Of a stretch of 64,000 nt of DNA, positions 56,041 to 63,932 are shown piece by piece (positions within the stretch are counted from its first letter, which is position 1; each line of letters opens with the position of its first letter). The notes beneath the pieces are model-generated. The model saw only the letters and a program-made list of their open reading frames with translations, searched no databases and was not told where the DNA came from. Source of the stretch: Nocardiopsis sinuspersici (lineage in GTDB: Bacteria > Actinomycetota > Actinomycetes > Streptosporangiales > Streptosporangiaceae); assembly GCA_008638415.1 (NCBI GenBank), contig VWVT01000001.1:1-64000 (forward strand), written 5' to 3'. The position numbers were made by a program, and so were the translations under genes.

Positions 56041-57026
56041 CACCCCCACGACCGGGACCGGTTCCCGGACAGGTCGAGTGGACCCGTGGTCTCGGCGTCC
56101 GGGTCCGGTCCAGGGAGGTTACCGGTGGGTTCGGGGTCTTCGGCAGGGGTCTCGGGGAAACCTTCGGCGCCTGGTTCCCCGGTGTCCGTTCCGGAGGGTT
56201 CCTCCTGGTCAGCCGGATACACCCGGGCGGGTGGAGCCTCCGGGTCCTCCAGGGCCTGCGGGGGGAGCGGATCCGTGAGGGGGTCGAAGGGGGCCGGGGC
56301 CCGAGGCGTGGAGCCCTCCCCTGGGTCCTCCTCCCCGGGGGCGTCGTCCGAGGGGCCGTCGCCGGTGCTCCCGGCGGCCTCCTCGACGGTGTGCTGGTCG
56401 TAGGCGGTGACGCACAGGCGCAGCCCCTCCAGGGTCAGTTCGCCGCCCTCGCCCTGGATGGTGACCCCGGCGCCCGGGGCGGTGATGACGTGCAGGCGCA
56501 GTGAGAACTCCAGGTCTCCCGCCGACGTGGAGTGCCTGCTGGCGTCGCCGGAGCCGAGCGCCGCGGTGAGGAGTTCCATGAGGACCTCCATCCCGGCGCC
56601 GGACAGGTCCAGGCGGGCGCGGTCGCCGGTGGGCTCGGTGAGCAGGGCGCGGATCTGCGCGGCGCCGGCGCGGCGCCAGTGCGCGGAGGACTCGGCCGCG
56701 TCGCGCAGGCGGGCCTGCTGGGCGCGGTGGTCGCGGACCGGCTCGGGCAGCCGGGTGCCGGGACGCTCGATGACGGTGCTGCGGTCGGGGTCTGCCTGCC
56801 ACCAGCTGGTGGTGGCGGCGACGCCCTCGTCCACGCGTCCCTCCAGGTGGAGGGCGGGGTGCAGGGCGTAGGCGGCGGTGGCGAGGGCGTCGGCCCCGTC
56901 GGGATCCGCCTCCTCGAACCAGGTGGCCAGGCGCAGCAGGGCGGCGCGGCCGTGCCGCGGCGCCGGTCGGCCTCCGGTGCCCTGTGCGTCGTCCGCGCGG
57001 TTGTCCGTCCGCTGGTTGAGTCCCAC
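56040..57026 (-). CDS. Short JetA/MksF-like kleisin (C-terminal part of TIGR02677 only)
   Basis: 328 residues from GTG 57026. Residues ~25-235 match the C-terminal half of TIGR02677/DUF2397: RAALLRLATWFEEADPDGAD, YALHPALHLE, the RLPEPVRDHRAQQARLRDAA segment and the final beta-rich part (GGELTLEGLRLCVTAYDQHT). Full-length JetA proteins are about 490-520 residues, so the N-terminal winged-helix half is missing. The tail (~240-328) is Pro/Glu/Asp-rich. TAGTCT (57035-57040) ends 8 nt before the GTG, so a leaderless mRNA is possible, in which case the short form is the real product. Coupled to jetB. Confidence 0.65.
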   Translation of the reverse strand: MGLNQRTDNRADDAQGTGGRPAPRHGRAALLRLATWFEEADPDGADALATAAYALHPALHLEGRVDEGVAATTSWWQADPDRSTVIERPGTRLPEPVRDHRAQQARLRDAAESSAHWRRAGAAQIRALLTEPTGDRARLDLSGAGMEVLMELLTAALGSGDASRHSTSAGDLEFSLRLHVITAPGAGVTIQGEGGELTLEGLRLCVTAYDQHTVEEAAGSTGDGPSDDAPGEEDPGEGSTPRAPAPFDPLTDPLPPQALEDPEAPPARVYPADQEEPSGTDTGEPGAEGFPETPAEDPEPTGNLPGPDPDAETTGPLDLSGNRSRSWG

Positions 57027-57227
57027 AACTCAGCAGACTAGAGACCTCCCGGGCGCGCCACGCCCGTTTCGGCACCGTCTGGCCCTGCTGAGAGGGCCGT
57101 GTCACCCGTTCTGATCAGGCGTTATGTTCTTTTGAGGAACTTTGGCATGATTCTGCGAAGCCGTGACGGAGGCGAACCTCACCTTCACCGGGCACGCACG
57201 CCCCCGGATCCGTCGCCGCGCCGGAGT

Positions 57228-57812
57228 TCACTCGGAGGGCGGTAGCGACAGGCGCCCGTCGTCGGCCTCCTGCATCGCCTGGCGCGTCTTCGCCGACATG
57301 TCGCCGTAGTCGGTGATCGTGTAGGTGGAGAAGAAGGTGCCGCCGCCGACCTCCACCGGGTCCCCCAGCTCGACCTCGACGTCGTAGGGGTCCTCCTGGC
57401 AGCCCGTCTCCAGGCACCAGGTCCCCGACACCCCGCCCTCGCCGTGCGCGACCTCGTCCGACCACTCGCTCCACTCCATGTCGGAGAAGGTGGTGAACTC
57501 CGTGGCGACGTAGTCGGTGGGACGCAGGTCGGGGAACCCGTCCTCGTCGCCGTAGCGGTTGAAGACGTAGGTCCCCTCCTCTCCGGTGGCCTCGTCCCCC
57601 GGACTGTCCTGCTCCCCCTCCACGGGTTCCTGGTTCTCCTCGACCGTGGGCTCCTCACCCGGGGTGCCGGTCGCCGACGGGTCGCCGCCCTCCTCCTGCC
57701 GGCTCTGCTCGGCCTCCGGACTGGGGGCGGGCAGGTCGGGCGGAGCCACCTGCTCGCCGCAGGCCGTGACCGCCAGCAGTAGTGCCGCCCCGGTCAGGAT
57801 CGTGCGCCTCAT
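57228..57812 (-). CDS. Small secreted lipoprotein of unknown function
   Basis: 194 residues from ATG 57812 with GGAGGAGAGAGG upstream. Signal peptide and lipobox AVTAC (Cys18). A ~75-residue acidic Glu/Pro/Gly/Thr linker follows, then a ~90-residue domain (TYVFNRYGDEDGFPDLRPTD; WCLETGCQEDPYDVEVELGD) with two Cys that could pair. No family recognised. Between the SMC cassette and the secreted two-cysteine proteins, all on the same strand, but with its own gap on each side. Confidence 0.75.
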   Translation of the reverse strand: MRRTILTGAALLLAVTACGEQVAPPDLPAPSPEAEQSRQEEGGDPSATGTPGEEPTVEENQEPVEGEQDSPGDEATGEEGTYVFNRYGDEDGFPDLRPTDYVATEFTTFSDMEWSEWSDEVAHGEGGVSGTWCLETGCQEDPYDVEVELGDPVEVGGGTFFSTYTITDYGDMSAKTRQAMQEADDGRLSLPPSE

Positions 57813-57961
57813 CTGGCCTCTCTCCTCCTCTTTCGGTCCCTCTCGGGCCACCGGCCCCCTGTGGTCGCGGGCCCCGCGCCCGGACCCCGGATCCGCCTAC
57901 CCGCGACCCGTCACCCCATGTGTCCGGCTGGGCGACGGGCGGTGGGCCCGGAGCCGCGACA

Positions 57962-57990
57962 AGGCCCCCCGGCAGGATGCCGGGGGGCCT
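57962..57990 (-). terminator. Terminator after the rodlin/chaplin-like cluster
   Basis: 13-bp perfect stem (57962-57974 with 57978-57990), 3-nt loop, ~100 nt after the last paralogue. The rest of the 57813-58086 gap shows no gene. Confidence 0.7.
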
Positions 57991-58086
57991 ACGGACCATG
58001 TGCTCCGTCACTGCGGGACCGGAGGCCCCACCACCCGGAGGTGGCCAGTGACCGTGGCCGTTGTCGTCCTCACCCTCGTGGCCGTC

Positions 58087-58335
58087 CTAGCCCGCGTTGG
58101 TCCATTGGGGACCGTTGACGCAGTCGCCGGCGGTCTGCGGCGACAGGATCGGCACGTTGACCGCTCCCAGGCCGACGGACAGCTCGGTGTTGCAGAGCTG
58201 GATCGGGACCAACTGCAGGTTCTGGTTGAACTGCTGGTCCCCACCGTGCGTACCGGCGGAGGCGGGCGAGGCGGCGAGCATCATGCCCAGGGCGGCACCG
58301 GCGATCGCGGTGGCCGCTGTGAACCTGCGCAGCAT
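58087..58335 (-). CDS. Small secreted rodlin/chaplin-like protein, copy 1
   Basis: 82 residues: signal peptide ending ASPASA, then THGGDQQFNQNLQLVPIQLC, VGLGAVNVPILSPQTAG, DCVNGP. Two Cys spaced as in its neighbours, in a beta-rich hydrophobic core. The pattern (VPV, Cys, VGL, VPVLSPQ, Cys-Val-Asn) recalls streptomycete rodlins and chaplins that coat aerial hyphae, but no established family is assigned. Last of four tandem copies; the most divergent C-terminus (QWTNAG). Confidence 0.8.
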   Translation of the reverse strand: MLRRFTAATAIAGAALGMMLAASPASAGTHGGDQQFNQNLQLVPIQLCNTELSVGLGAVNVPILSPQTAGDCVNGPQWTNAG

Positions 58336-58343
58336 GCTGTCCC

Positions 58344-58595
58344 CTAGTCGATGTTGGTGCTGATCGGGCCGTTGACGCAGTCGCCGGTGGTCTGCGGCGA
58401 CAGGACCGGCACGTTGACCGCGGCCAGGATGCCCACGACGATCTCCGAGTTGCAGAGCTGCACGGGAACGGCCTGCAGGTTCTGGTTGTACTGCTGGTCC
58501 CCGCCGTGCGTACCGGCGGAGGCCGGCGTGGCGGCCAGAACGGTGCCCAGGGCGATCCCGGCCACAGCCGCGGCCGTGGTGAGCTTGCGCAGCAT
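58344..58595 (-). CDS. Small secreted rodlin/chaplin-like protein, copy 2
   Basis: 83 residues: signal peptide MLRKLTTAAAVAGIALGTVL ... ATPASA, mature part THGGDQQYNQNLQAVPVQLC, VGILAAVNVPVLSPQTTG, DCVNGPISTNID. One residue (Ala) is inserted before VNVPV relative to the others. The 79 bases at its 3' end are identical to those of copy 3, indicating recent duplication or conversion. 8 nt before copy 1, so the two share a transcript. Confidence 0.82.
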   Translation of the reverse strand: MLRKLTTAAAVAGIALGTVLAATPASAGTHGGDQQYNQNLQAVPVQLCNSEIVVGILAAVNVPVLSPQTTGDCVNGPISTNID

Positions 58596-58606
58596 GTCGG
58601 GATCTC

Positions 58607-58870
58607 CTAGTCGATGTTGGTGCTGATCGGGCCGTTGACGCAGTCGCCGGTGGTCTGCGGCGACAGGACCGGCACGTTGACCGCGATCAGGCCGACGACG
58701 GCCTCCGTGTTGCAGAGCTGCACGGGAATGGCCTGCAGGTTCTGGTTGTACTGCTGGTCGCCGCCGTGCGAACCGTGGTGGCCTCCACCGGCGAAGGCCG
58801 GGGAACCGGAGAGAACGACACCGAAAGCAGCACCAGCGACGAGGCCGGCAACACCGAGCTTACGCAGCAT
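58607..58870 (-). CDS. Small secreted rodlin/chaplin-like protein, copy 3
   Basis: 87 residues. Signal peptide ending SPAFA; the mature N-terminus has a Gly/His insert (GGGHHGSHGGDQQ) not in the others, a possible metal-binding or flexible head. Core VPVQLC, VGLIAVNVPVLSPQTTG, DCVNGPISTNID. 11 nt before copy 2, sharing its 3' end exactly. Confidence 0.82.
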   Translation of the reverse strand: MLRKLGVAGLVAGAAFGVVLSGSPAFAGGGHHGSHGGDQQYNQNLQAIPVQLCNTEAVVGLIAVNVPVLSPQTTGDCVNGPISTNID

Positions 58871-58926
58871 TGAATTACCCTTCGAAAAAGTTTGAGATAT
58901 TGTCTCGGTCGGACGGATTGCCGGAA

Positions 58927-59178
58927 CTAGCTGATGTTGGTGCCGACAGGGCCGTTCACGCAGTCACCGGTGGTCTGCGGCGACAGGATCGGGATGTTGA
59001 CCGCGACCAGGCCGACGCTGGCCTCCAGGTTGCAGGACTGGATCGGAACCAGCTGCAGGTTCTGGTTGAACTGCTGGTCACCACCGTGCGAACCACTGGC
59101 GTGAGCGGGAGCTCCCATGAGGAGAGCGCCCATCGCGGCACCGGCGACCAGGCCAGCAGCGGCCATCTTCTTGATCAT
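58927..59178 (-). CDS. Small secreted rodlin/chaplin-like protein, copy 4 (promoter-proximal)
   Basis: 83 residues from ATG 59178 with GGGGGAAAC upstream. Signal peptide MIKKMAAAGLVAGAAMGALL ... APAHA, mature GSHGGDQQFNQNLQLVPIQS, CNLEASVGLVAVNIPILSPQ, TTGDCVNGPVGTNIS. First gene of the cluster, 76 nt from the predicted start site of the promoter at 59261-59289. Confidence 0.82.
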   Translation of the reverse strand: MIKKMAAAGLVAGAAMGALLMGAPAHASGSHGGDQQFNQNLQLVPIQSCNLEASVGLVAVNIPILSPQTTGDCVNGPVGTNIS

Positions 59179-59260
59179 GTTTCCCCCGAGAATCGGATAC
59201 GAGGATTGACAGAAAAAGACGCAGGCGCTTCTTGCACCTGTGTCGCGGTGGACTGGGGCA

Positions 59261-59289
59261 ATCATCATCCGCCCCCCGGTTTTTGTCAA
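59261..59289 (-). promoter_or_regulatory. Promoter of the rodlin/chaplin-like cluster
   Basis: Minus-strand perfect TTGACA (59284-59289), 17-nt spacer, GATGAT (59261-59266). The only promoter found for the four tandem genes; housekeeping-type rather than an obvious developmental sigma site. Confidence 0.65.
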
Positions 59290-59743
59290 CGCCGAAACTC
59301 GGAAAGCAATTTGTCCAGATTGTCGCGAGGATTCTTTTCGCGTCGGCCACAAATGGATATATTGGATCTCTTTTTGCACGACCCACGCAAAGGACTGACT
59401 TCCATCCAGACCGGGCCCTGAACGGCGAAGCGGACACACCACACGCCATCCACACAGTCGCGACCGCCACCCAGTCCGCGGATCGCCTGAGGGAAGGGCG
59501 AAACCGCAGTTCAGAGCCCTCTGGAGCGCACACCCCGCCCGCGGGCCGTCCGCCCCCGGACGGCAAAAACGTCGTTACCGGCCCGTGTCCCGAACGCGAC
59601 AGACACGCGATCGGCCGAATCCCGGAAGCGGCCCGGCCCTGATCCGGAACACACGCGCCCTCCGCCGACCGGTGCGGATGTGACACACGTCTCCCCGGTC
59701 GGGAGCACGGCCGTGGCCCGGCCGGCGGGCACCCCGGACACGA
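59290..59743. other. Intergenic region without recognised genes
   Basis: 454 nt upstream of the secreted-protein promoter, lower in GC near 59290-59400. Frames here are short and show no recognisable similarity or ribosome sites. Nothing else seen. Confidence 0.5.
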
Positions 59744-59777
59744 CGAGGCCCCGGCACCTGATGGTGCCGGGGCCTCG
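59744..59777 (-). terminator. Terminator after tRNA-Tyr
   Basis: 15-bp perfect stem (59744-59758 with 59763-59777) with a TGAT loop, 10 nt past the tRNA 3' end. Confidence 0.75.
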
Positions 59778-59787
59778 TTCCCCAGTG

Positions 59788-59869
59788 TGGCAGGTCAAGG
59801 ATTCGAACCTTGGAAGGCTAAGCCGACGGATTTACAGTCCGCTCCCATTGGCCACTCGGGCAACCTGCC
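59788..59869 (-). tRNA. tRNA-Tyr (anticodon GTA)
   Basis: 82 nt, class II with a long variable arm (GTCGGCTTAGCC region). Acceptor GGCAGGT/ACCTGCC, anticodon loop CTGTAAA, T-loop TTCGAAT. CCA not encoded. Confidence 0.96.
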
Positions 59870-59906
59870 TGGGCTGCGGCGACGTGTTCGTCGCGGCGCA
59901 CCACCG

Positions 59907-59936
59907 AGAATAGCGGATGATCCGCCCGAACCTGAA
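59907..59936 (-). promoter_or_regulatory. Candidate tRNA-Tyr promoter
   Basis: Minus-strand TTCAGG (59931-59936), 18-nt spacer, TATTCT (59907-59912), ~37 nt before the tRNA. Confidence 0.45.
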
Positions 59937-60102
59937 ATCGGTTCTTCGGGGCGCGCCCCGAACAGGCGCTTCGGCAGCCTGAGCAGGGCGCGGCTAAGCT
60001 CTGAGGTCCTGCCCGCACCGGGGTCCGGAGCGGGCCGACAAGACCCACGCGGGTGCCCCCGGGCGCCCGCGACCCATGATGACTAGCGGGGTGTGAGCGA
60101 AC

Positions 60103-60600
60103 GTGGCCGCCGAATCCAGTTTCGACGTCGTGTCCAAACTCGACCGTCAGGAGGTCGACAACGCCCTGAACCAGACCGGCAAGGAGTTGGCCCAGCGGTT
60201 CGACTTCAAGGGCACCGGTACCACCATCGCCTGGCAGGGCGATGACGGGATCGAGATCAAGGGCAACTCCGAGGAGCGGGTCAACGCCGCGATGGAGGTC
60301 TTCAAGGAGAAGCTGGTCAAGCGCAAGCTCTCCCTGAAGATCCTGGACCCCGCCGACGAGCCCCGCCCCTCCGGCAAGGAGTACCGCCTTCCCGTCAGCC
60401 TCAAGGAGGGCATCACCTCCGAGGACGCCAAGAAGATCTCCAAGCTGATCCGCGACGAGGGGCCCAAGGGCGTCAAGGCCCAGATCCAGGGCGACGAGCT
60501 GCGCGTCAGCGCCAAGAAGAAGGACGACCTCCAGTCGGTCCAGAACCTCATCAAGGAGAAGGACTTCGACCTGGCGCTCCAGTTCGTCAACTACCGGTAG
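60103..60600 (+). CDS. yajQ: YajQ-family nucleotide-binding protein (UPF0234)
   Basis: 165 residues (GTG start). [31 protein letters not shown] and the C-terminal [20 protein letters not shown] are family signatures; two ferredoxin-like domains. Members bind nucleotides; in Xanthomonas a homologue binds cyclic di-GMP. Role in actinobacteria not established. Single-gene unit with a downstream hairpin. Confidence 0.94.
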   Translation: MAAESSFDVVSKLDRQEVDNALNQTGKELAQRFDFKGTGTTIAWQGDDGIEIKGNSEERVNAAMEVFKEKLVKRKLSLKILDPADEPRPSGKEYRLPVSLKEGITSEDAKKISKLIRDEGPKGVKAQIQGDELRVSAKKKDDLQSVQNLIKEKDFDLALQFVNYR

Positions 60601-60611
60601 CGACGACCGAA

Positions 60612-60640
60612 CGGCCGCCCGCCTCCCCGGTGGGCGGCCG
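60612..60640 (+). terminator. Hairpin after yajQ
   Basis: 12-bp stem with one G-T wobble (60612-60623 with 60629-60640), 5-nt loop; between convergent yajQ and htpX. Confidence 0.65.
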
Positions 60641-60668
60641 TCGCCGTGTCCGGCGGCCCTCGCCGTGC

Positions 60669-61532
60669 CTATCCGCCCAGGTCCCACTCACGCCGCAGCC
60701 GACGCAGCCGGCGGACGCGCTCGGTGGTGGGCGGGTGGGCGGCGAAGAGGCGGCCCACACCGCACGGGAACGGGTTGGTGGTCATCAGGTGGGCCGAGGC
60801 CAGCAGGCTGCGCTCCCGGGGCAGCGGGTACCGGTACGTGCCCGCCTCCAGCTTGCTCAGCGCGTCGGCCAGCCCCTCGGGGTCCCCCGTCATCCTCGCG
60901 GCCTGCTCGTCGGCCCGGAACTCGCGCCGGCGCCCCACCCCGAAGTGGACGACCAGCGCCGCGAGGGGCGCCAGCAGCACCAGCATCAGACCGCCCAGCA
61001 GGTTGGGCATGTCGGTCTCCTCCGACTCCCCGAGCGGGAGGAGGAACGCGACCGCCGACATGGCCGCGATGACCGCGGTCAGGGTGGCCGCCACCGAACT
61101 GATCAGGGTGTCGTGGGAGCGGATGTGCGCCAGCTCGTGGGCGATCACCCCGCGCAGCTCGCGCTCGTCCAGAGCGCTCAGCAGTCCCGTGGTGCAGCAC
61201 AGGGCGGCGCGGCGCGGGCTGCCGCCGGTGGCGAAGGCGTTGGGCGAGCGCACGGGCGACAGGTACAGCTTCGGCATCGGCTGCCTCGCCGCGGTGGCCA
61301 GCTCACGGACGATCCGGTACAGCTCGGGCTGCTCGATCTCGCTGACCGGACGGGCCCGCATCGCACGCAGTGCCAGGGACTCGCCGAAGAGGTAGACCAG
61401 CACCCCGGCGCACACCACCAGGGTCGCGGAGAACTGGGCGCCCTTCTCGGCGCCGCACAGCCAGCCGACCGCGACGACGAGTACCGCGACACCGACGAAC
61501 AGACCGATCGCACGGACCACGTTGACGTGCAC
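60669..61532 (-). CDS. htpX: Zinc metalloprotease HtpX
   Basis: 287 residues from GTG 61532 with GAGGAGG six bases upstream; longer frames lack similarity. Two N-terminal transmembrane helices (VRAIGLFVGVAVLVVAVGWL; TLVVCAGVLVYLFGESLA), catalytic HELAH in VIAHELAHIRSHD, a second membrane hairpin and the third zinc ligand Glu in REFRADEQAARMTG. Membrane-bound M48B protease for quality control of damaged membrane proteins. Divergent from the korA operon. Confidence 0.93.
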   Translation of the reverse strand: MHVNVVRAIGLFVGVAVLVVAVGWLCGAEKGAQFSATLVVCAGVLVYLFGESLALRAMRARPVSEIEQPELYRIVRELATAARQPMPKLYLSPVRSPNAFATGGSPRRAALCCTTGLLSALDERELRGVIAHELAHIRSHDTLISSVAATLTAVIAAMSAVAFLLPLGESEETDMPNLLGGLMLVLLAPLAALVVHFGVGRRREFRADEQAARMTGDPEGLADALSKLEAGTYRYPLPRERSLLASAHLMTTNPFPCGVGRLFAAHPPTTERVRRLRRLRREWDLGG

Positions 61533-61780
61533 GCCGCCACCTCCTCGCTCAGCCGACCACGGATGCGTATACATGGTGACAAACGTGCGGGTCGGCATCC
61601 CGCGTTCCCCGTGCGGCCGGCCACCGGTCACATCCCCGGCCCCGGCCTCCCCCGCGCCCCGCCGGTTCCTCCTCCGTCCCGCGGCGCTTCCGCCCCGGAT
61701 CCCAGCGCATCCGCCCCTGTCGGCCCCATCGCACGTGTGAGAATCGCCACCCGGCCGCCGCCCCGGCACCCCCGACGACC

Positions 61781-61870
61781 TATAGTGCGAGCGTGGCTCT
61801 CATCACTCCGCTCACCAGGCCGTCGGGACTCCGCCCCCTCGGCCGGATGTGCGGATGGCCGTGTCGTTGA
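61781..61870 (+). CDS. Possible leaderless 25-codon leader peptide upstream of korA
   Basis: TATAGT (61781-61786) is followed after six bases by GTG (61793), the spacing of leaderless actinobacterial transcripts. The frame encodes 25 residues ending in RMCGWPCR, then TGA at 61868. Two Cys near the end recall cysteine-rich upstream peptides that sense cysteine in mycobacteria. No good -35 is present, so the promoter is weakly supported. The remainder of the 549-nt htpX-korA gap shows nothing else clear. Confidence 0.35.
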   Translation, partial: YSASVALITPLTRPSGLRPLGRMCGWPCR

Positions 61871-62081
61871 AGGCCGACTCCTTCGCGACCCGGCCGTCGC
61901 GGCACGACCACACCGCGCGAGACCGGGTTGGCGCATCCGGCGATCGCGAGGGCCGCGAACGCTGTCCCCAGGTCCCCGAACCAGACATCCGTCCCACGGC
62001 GGTACGGTCCGGTCGGGGGCTGACACCCGAGCGCCGCCGCCCTTCACGACCGGCGGCTCACCAAGGAGGTCGTCGATCTCA

Positions 62082-63932
62082 GTGGCCAAACAGATCGAAC
62101 AACTCGACCGCGTCGTCATCCGCTTCGCCGGTGACTCCGGCGACGGCATGCAGCTGACCGGTGACCGCTTCACACAGGAGACGGCGTCGTTCGGCAACGA
62201 CCTGTCGACCCTGCCGAACTTCCCCGCGGAGATCCGCGCGCCCTCCGGAACGCTTCCCGGAGTGTCCAGCTTCCAACTGCACTTCGCCGACCACGACATC
62301 ATGACCCCGGGTGACGCCCCGGACGTGCTGGTGGCGATGAACCCGGCGGCGCTCAAGGTCAACCTGGGCGACCTGCCCAGGGGTGCCACCGTGATCGTCA
62401 ACACCGACGAGTTCACCAAGCGCAGCCTGACCAAGGTGGGGTACACGGTCGACCCGCTCACGGACGGGACCCTGGACTCGTTCAAGGTGAGCGCGGTGCC
62501 CCTGACCTCCATGACGGTGGAGGCGCTGGCCGGCGTGGACATCTCCAAGAAGGACGCGCAACGGGCGAAGAACATGTTCGCCCTGGGCCTGCTGTCCTGG
62601 ATGTACAACCGGCCGACCGAGGGGACGACCTCGTTCCTGAAGTCGAAGTTCTCCGCCAAGCCCGACATCCTCGCCGCGAACCTGACCGCGTTCCAGGCCG
62701 GGTGGAACTTCGGTGAGACCACCGAGGACTTCGCGGTCTCCTACGAGATCAAGCCCGCCAGGCTCCCGGCGGGCACCTACCGCAACATCACCGGCAACCT
62801 GGCCACCGCCTACGGCCTGATCGCCGGATCCAGGCGGTCGGGTCTGCCGCTGTTCCTGGGCTCGTACCCGATCACCCCGGCCTCGGACATCCTGCACGAG
62901 CTGTCCAGGCACAAGCAGTTCGGTGTGCGCACGTTCCAGGCCGAGGACGAGATCTCCGGTGTGGGCGCCGCCCTGGGCGCGTCCTTCGGCGGGTCCCTGG
63001 GGGTGACCACCACCTCCGGTCCGGGCATGGTGCTCAAGCAGGAGACCGTGGGGCTGGCGGTGATGACCGAGCTTCCGCTGGTGGTCATCGACGTGCAGCG
63101 CGCCGGGCCGAGCACCGGCATGCCGACCAAGACCGAGCAGACCGACCTGCTCATGGCCCTGTACGGGCGCAACGGCGAGTCCCCGGTACCGGTGGTGGCG
63201 CCCGCCTCGCCCGCCGACTGCTTCGACGCCGCGCTGGAGGCGGTCCGGATCGCGGTGCGCTACCGCACGCCGGTGGTCGTGCTCTCCGACGGGTACCTGG
63301 CCAACGGGTCGGAGCCCTGGCGGTTGCCGGAGGTGTCCGACCTGCCGGAGATCGATCCCGGGTTCGCGACCGAGCCGAACGGGGAGGAGGGGGACTTCCT
63401 GCCCTACCTGCGCGACGAGGAGACGCTCGCCCGCCCGTGGGCGGTGCCGGGCACGGCCGGCCTGGAGCACCGGATCGGCGGCATCGAGAAGCACGCGCGC
63501 AGCGGTGACATCTCCTACACGCCGTCCAACCACGACCTGATGGTGCGCACGCGCCAGGCCAAGATCGACGCGATCGCCCGGGACATCCCCGAGGTGGAGG
63601 TGGACGACCCCGGCGGGGAGGCCGACGTCCTGGTACTGGGCTGGGGCGGCACGTACGGCTCGATCACCGCGGCGGTGCGCCGTGTGCGCCGCGCGGGCGG
63701 CCGGGTGGCGCAGGCACACCTGCGGCACCTGAACCCGTTCCCGGCCAACCTCGGCGAGGTTCTGCGCCGCTACGAGCGGGTGGTGGTCCCCGAGATCAAC
63801 CTGGGCCAGCTGTCGCTGCTGCTGCGGGGCAGGTTCCTGGTCGACGTCATCGGTTACAACAAGGTCCGCGGCCTGCCTTTCAAGGCCGAGGAACTCGCGG
63901 ACGTGCTGCAGGAGGTCATCGACCGTGACTGA
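62082..63932 (+). CDS. korA: 2-oxoacid:ferredoxin oxidoreductase, alpha subunit (fused gamma-alpha)
   Basis: 616 residues from GTG 62082 with AAGGAGG upstream. The N-terminal gamma domain (VVIRFAGDSGDGMQLTGDRF) is fused to the pyrimidine-binding alpha domain (LGSYPITPASDILHELSRHK; TTSGPGMVLKQETVGLAVMT) and a C-terminal transketolase-like domain. KorAB oxidises 2-oxoglutarate to succinyl-CoA with ferredoxin, an alternative to the 2-oxoglutarate dehydrogenase complex. The stop overlaps the korB start region by eight bases. Confidence 0.93.
   Translation: MAKQIEQLDRVVIRFAGDSGDGMQLTGDRFTQETASFGNDLSTLPNFPAEIRAPSGTLPGVSSFQLHFADHDIMTPGDAPDVLVAMNPAALKVNLGDLPRGATVIVNTDEFTKRSLTKVGYTVDPLTDGTLDSFKVSAVPLTSMTVEALAGVDISKKDAQRAKNMFALGLLSWMYNRPTEGTTSFLKSKFSAKPDILAANLTAFQAGWNFGETTEDFAVSYEIKPARLPAGTYRNITGNLATAYGLIAGSRRSGLPLFLGSYPITPASDILHELSRHKQFGVRTFQAEDEISGVGAALGASFGGSLGVTTTSGPGMVLKQETVGLAVMTELPLVVIDVQRAGPSTGMPTKTEQTDLLMALYGRNGESPVPVVAPASPADCFDAALEAVRIAVRYRTPVVVLSDGYLANGSEPWRLPEVSDLPEIDPGFATEPNGEEGDFLPYLRDEETLARPWAVPGTAGLEHRIGGIEKHARSGDISYTPSNHDLMVRTRQAKIDAIARDIPEVEVDDPGGEADVLVLGWGGTYGSITAAVRRVRRAGGRVAQAHLRHLNPFPANLGEVLRRYERVVVPEINLGQLSLLLRGRFLVDVIGYNKVRGLPFKAEELADVLQEVIDRD

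Noticed and set aside
57126..57145. GTTC-N7-GAAC inverted repeat upstream of the short jetA as a LexA box
   Set aside because: Actinobacterial SOS boxes are GAAC-N4-GTTC; both the order and the spacing differ.
60630..62081. A 484-codon N-terminal extension of korA running antisense through htpX
   Set aside because: The extension overlaps htpX entirely and lacks similarity; the GTG at 62082 has a Shine-Dalgarno sequence and the conserved N-terminus.
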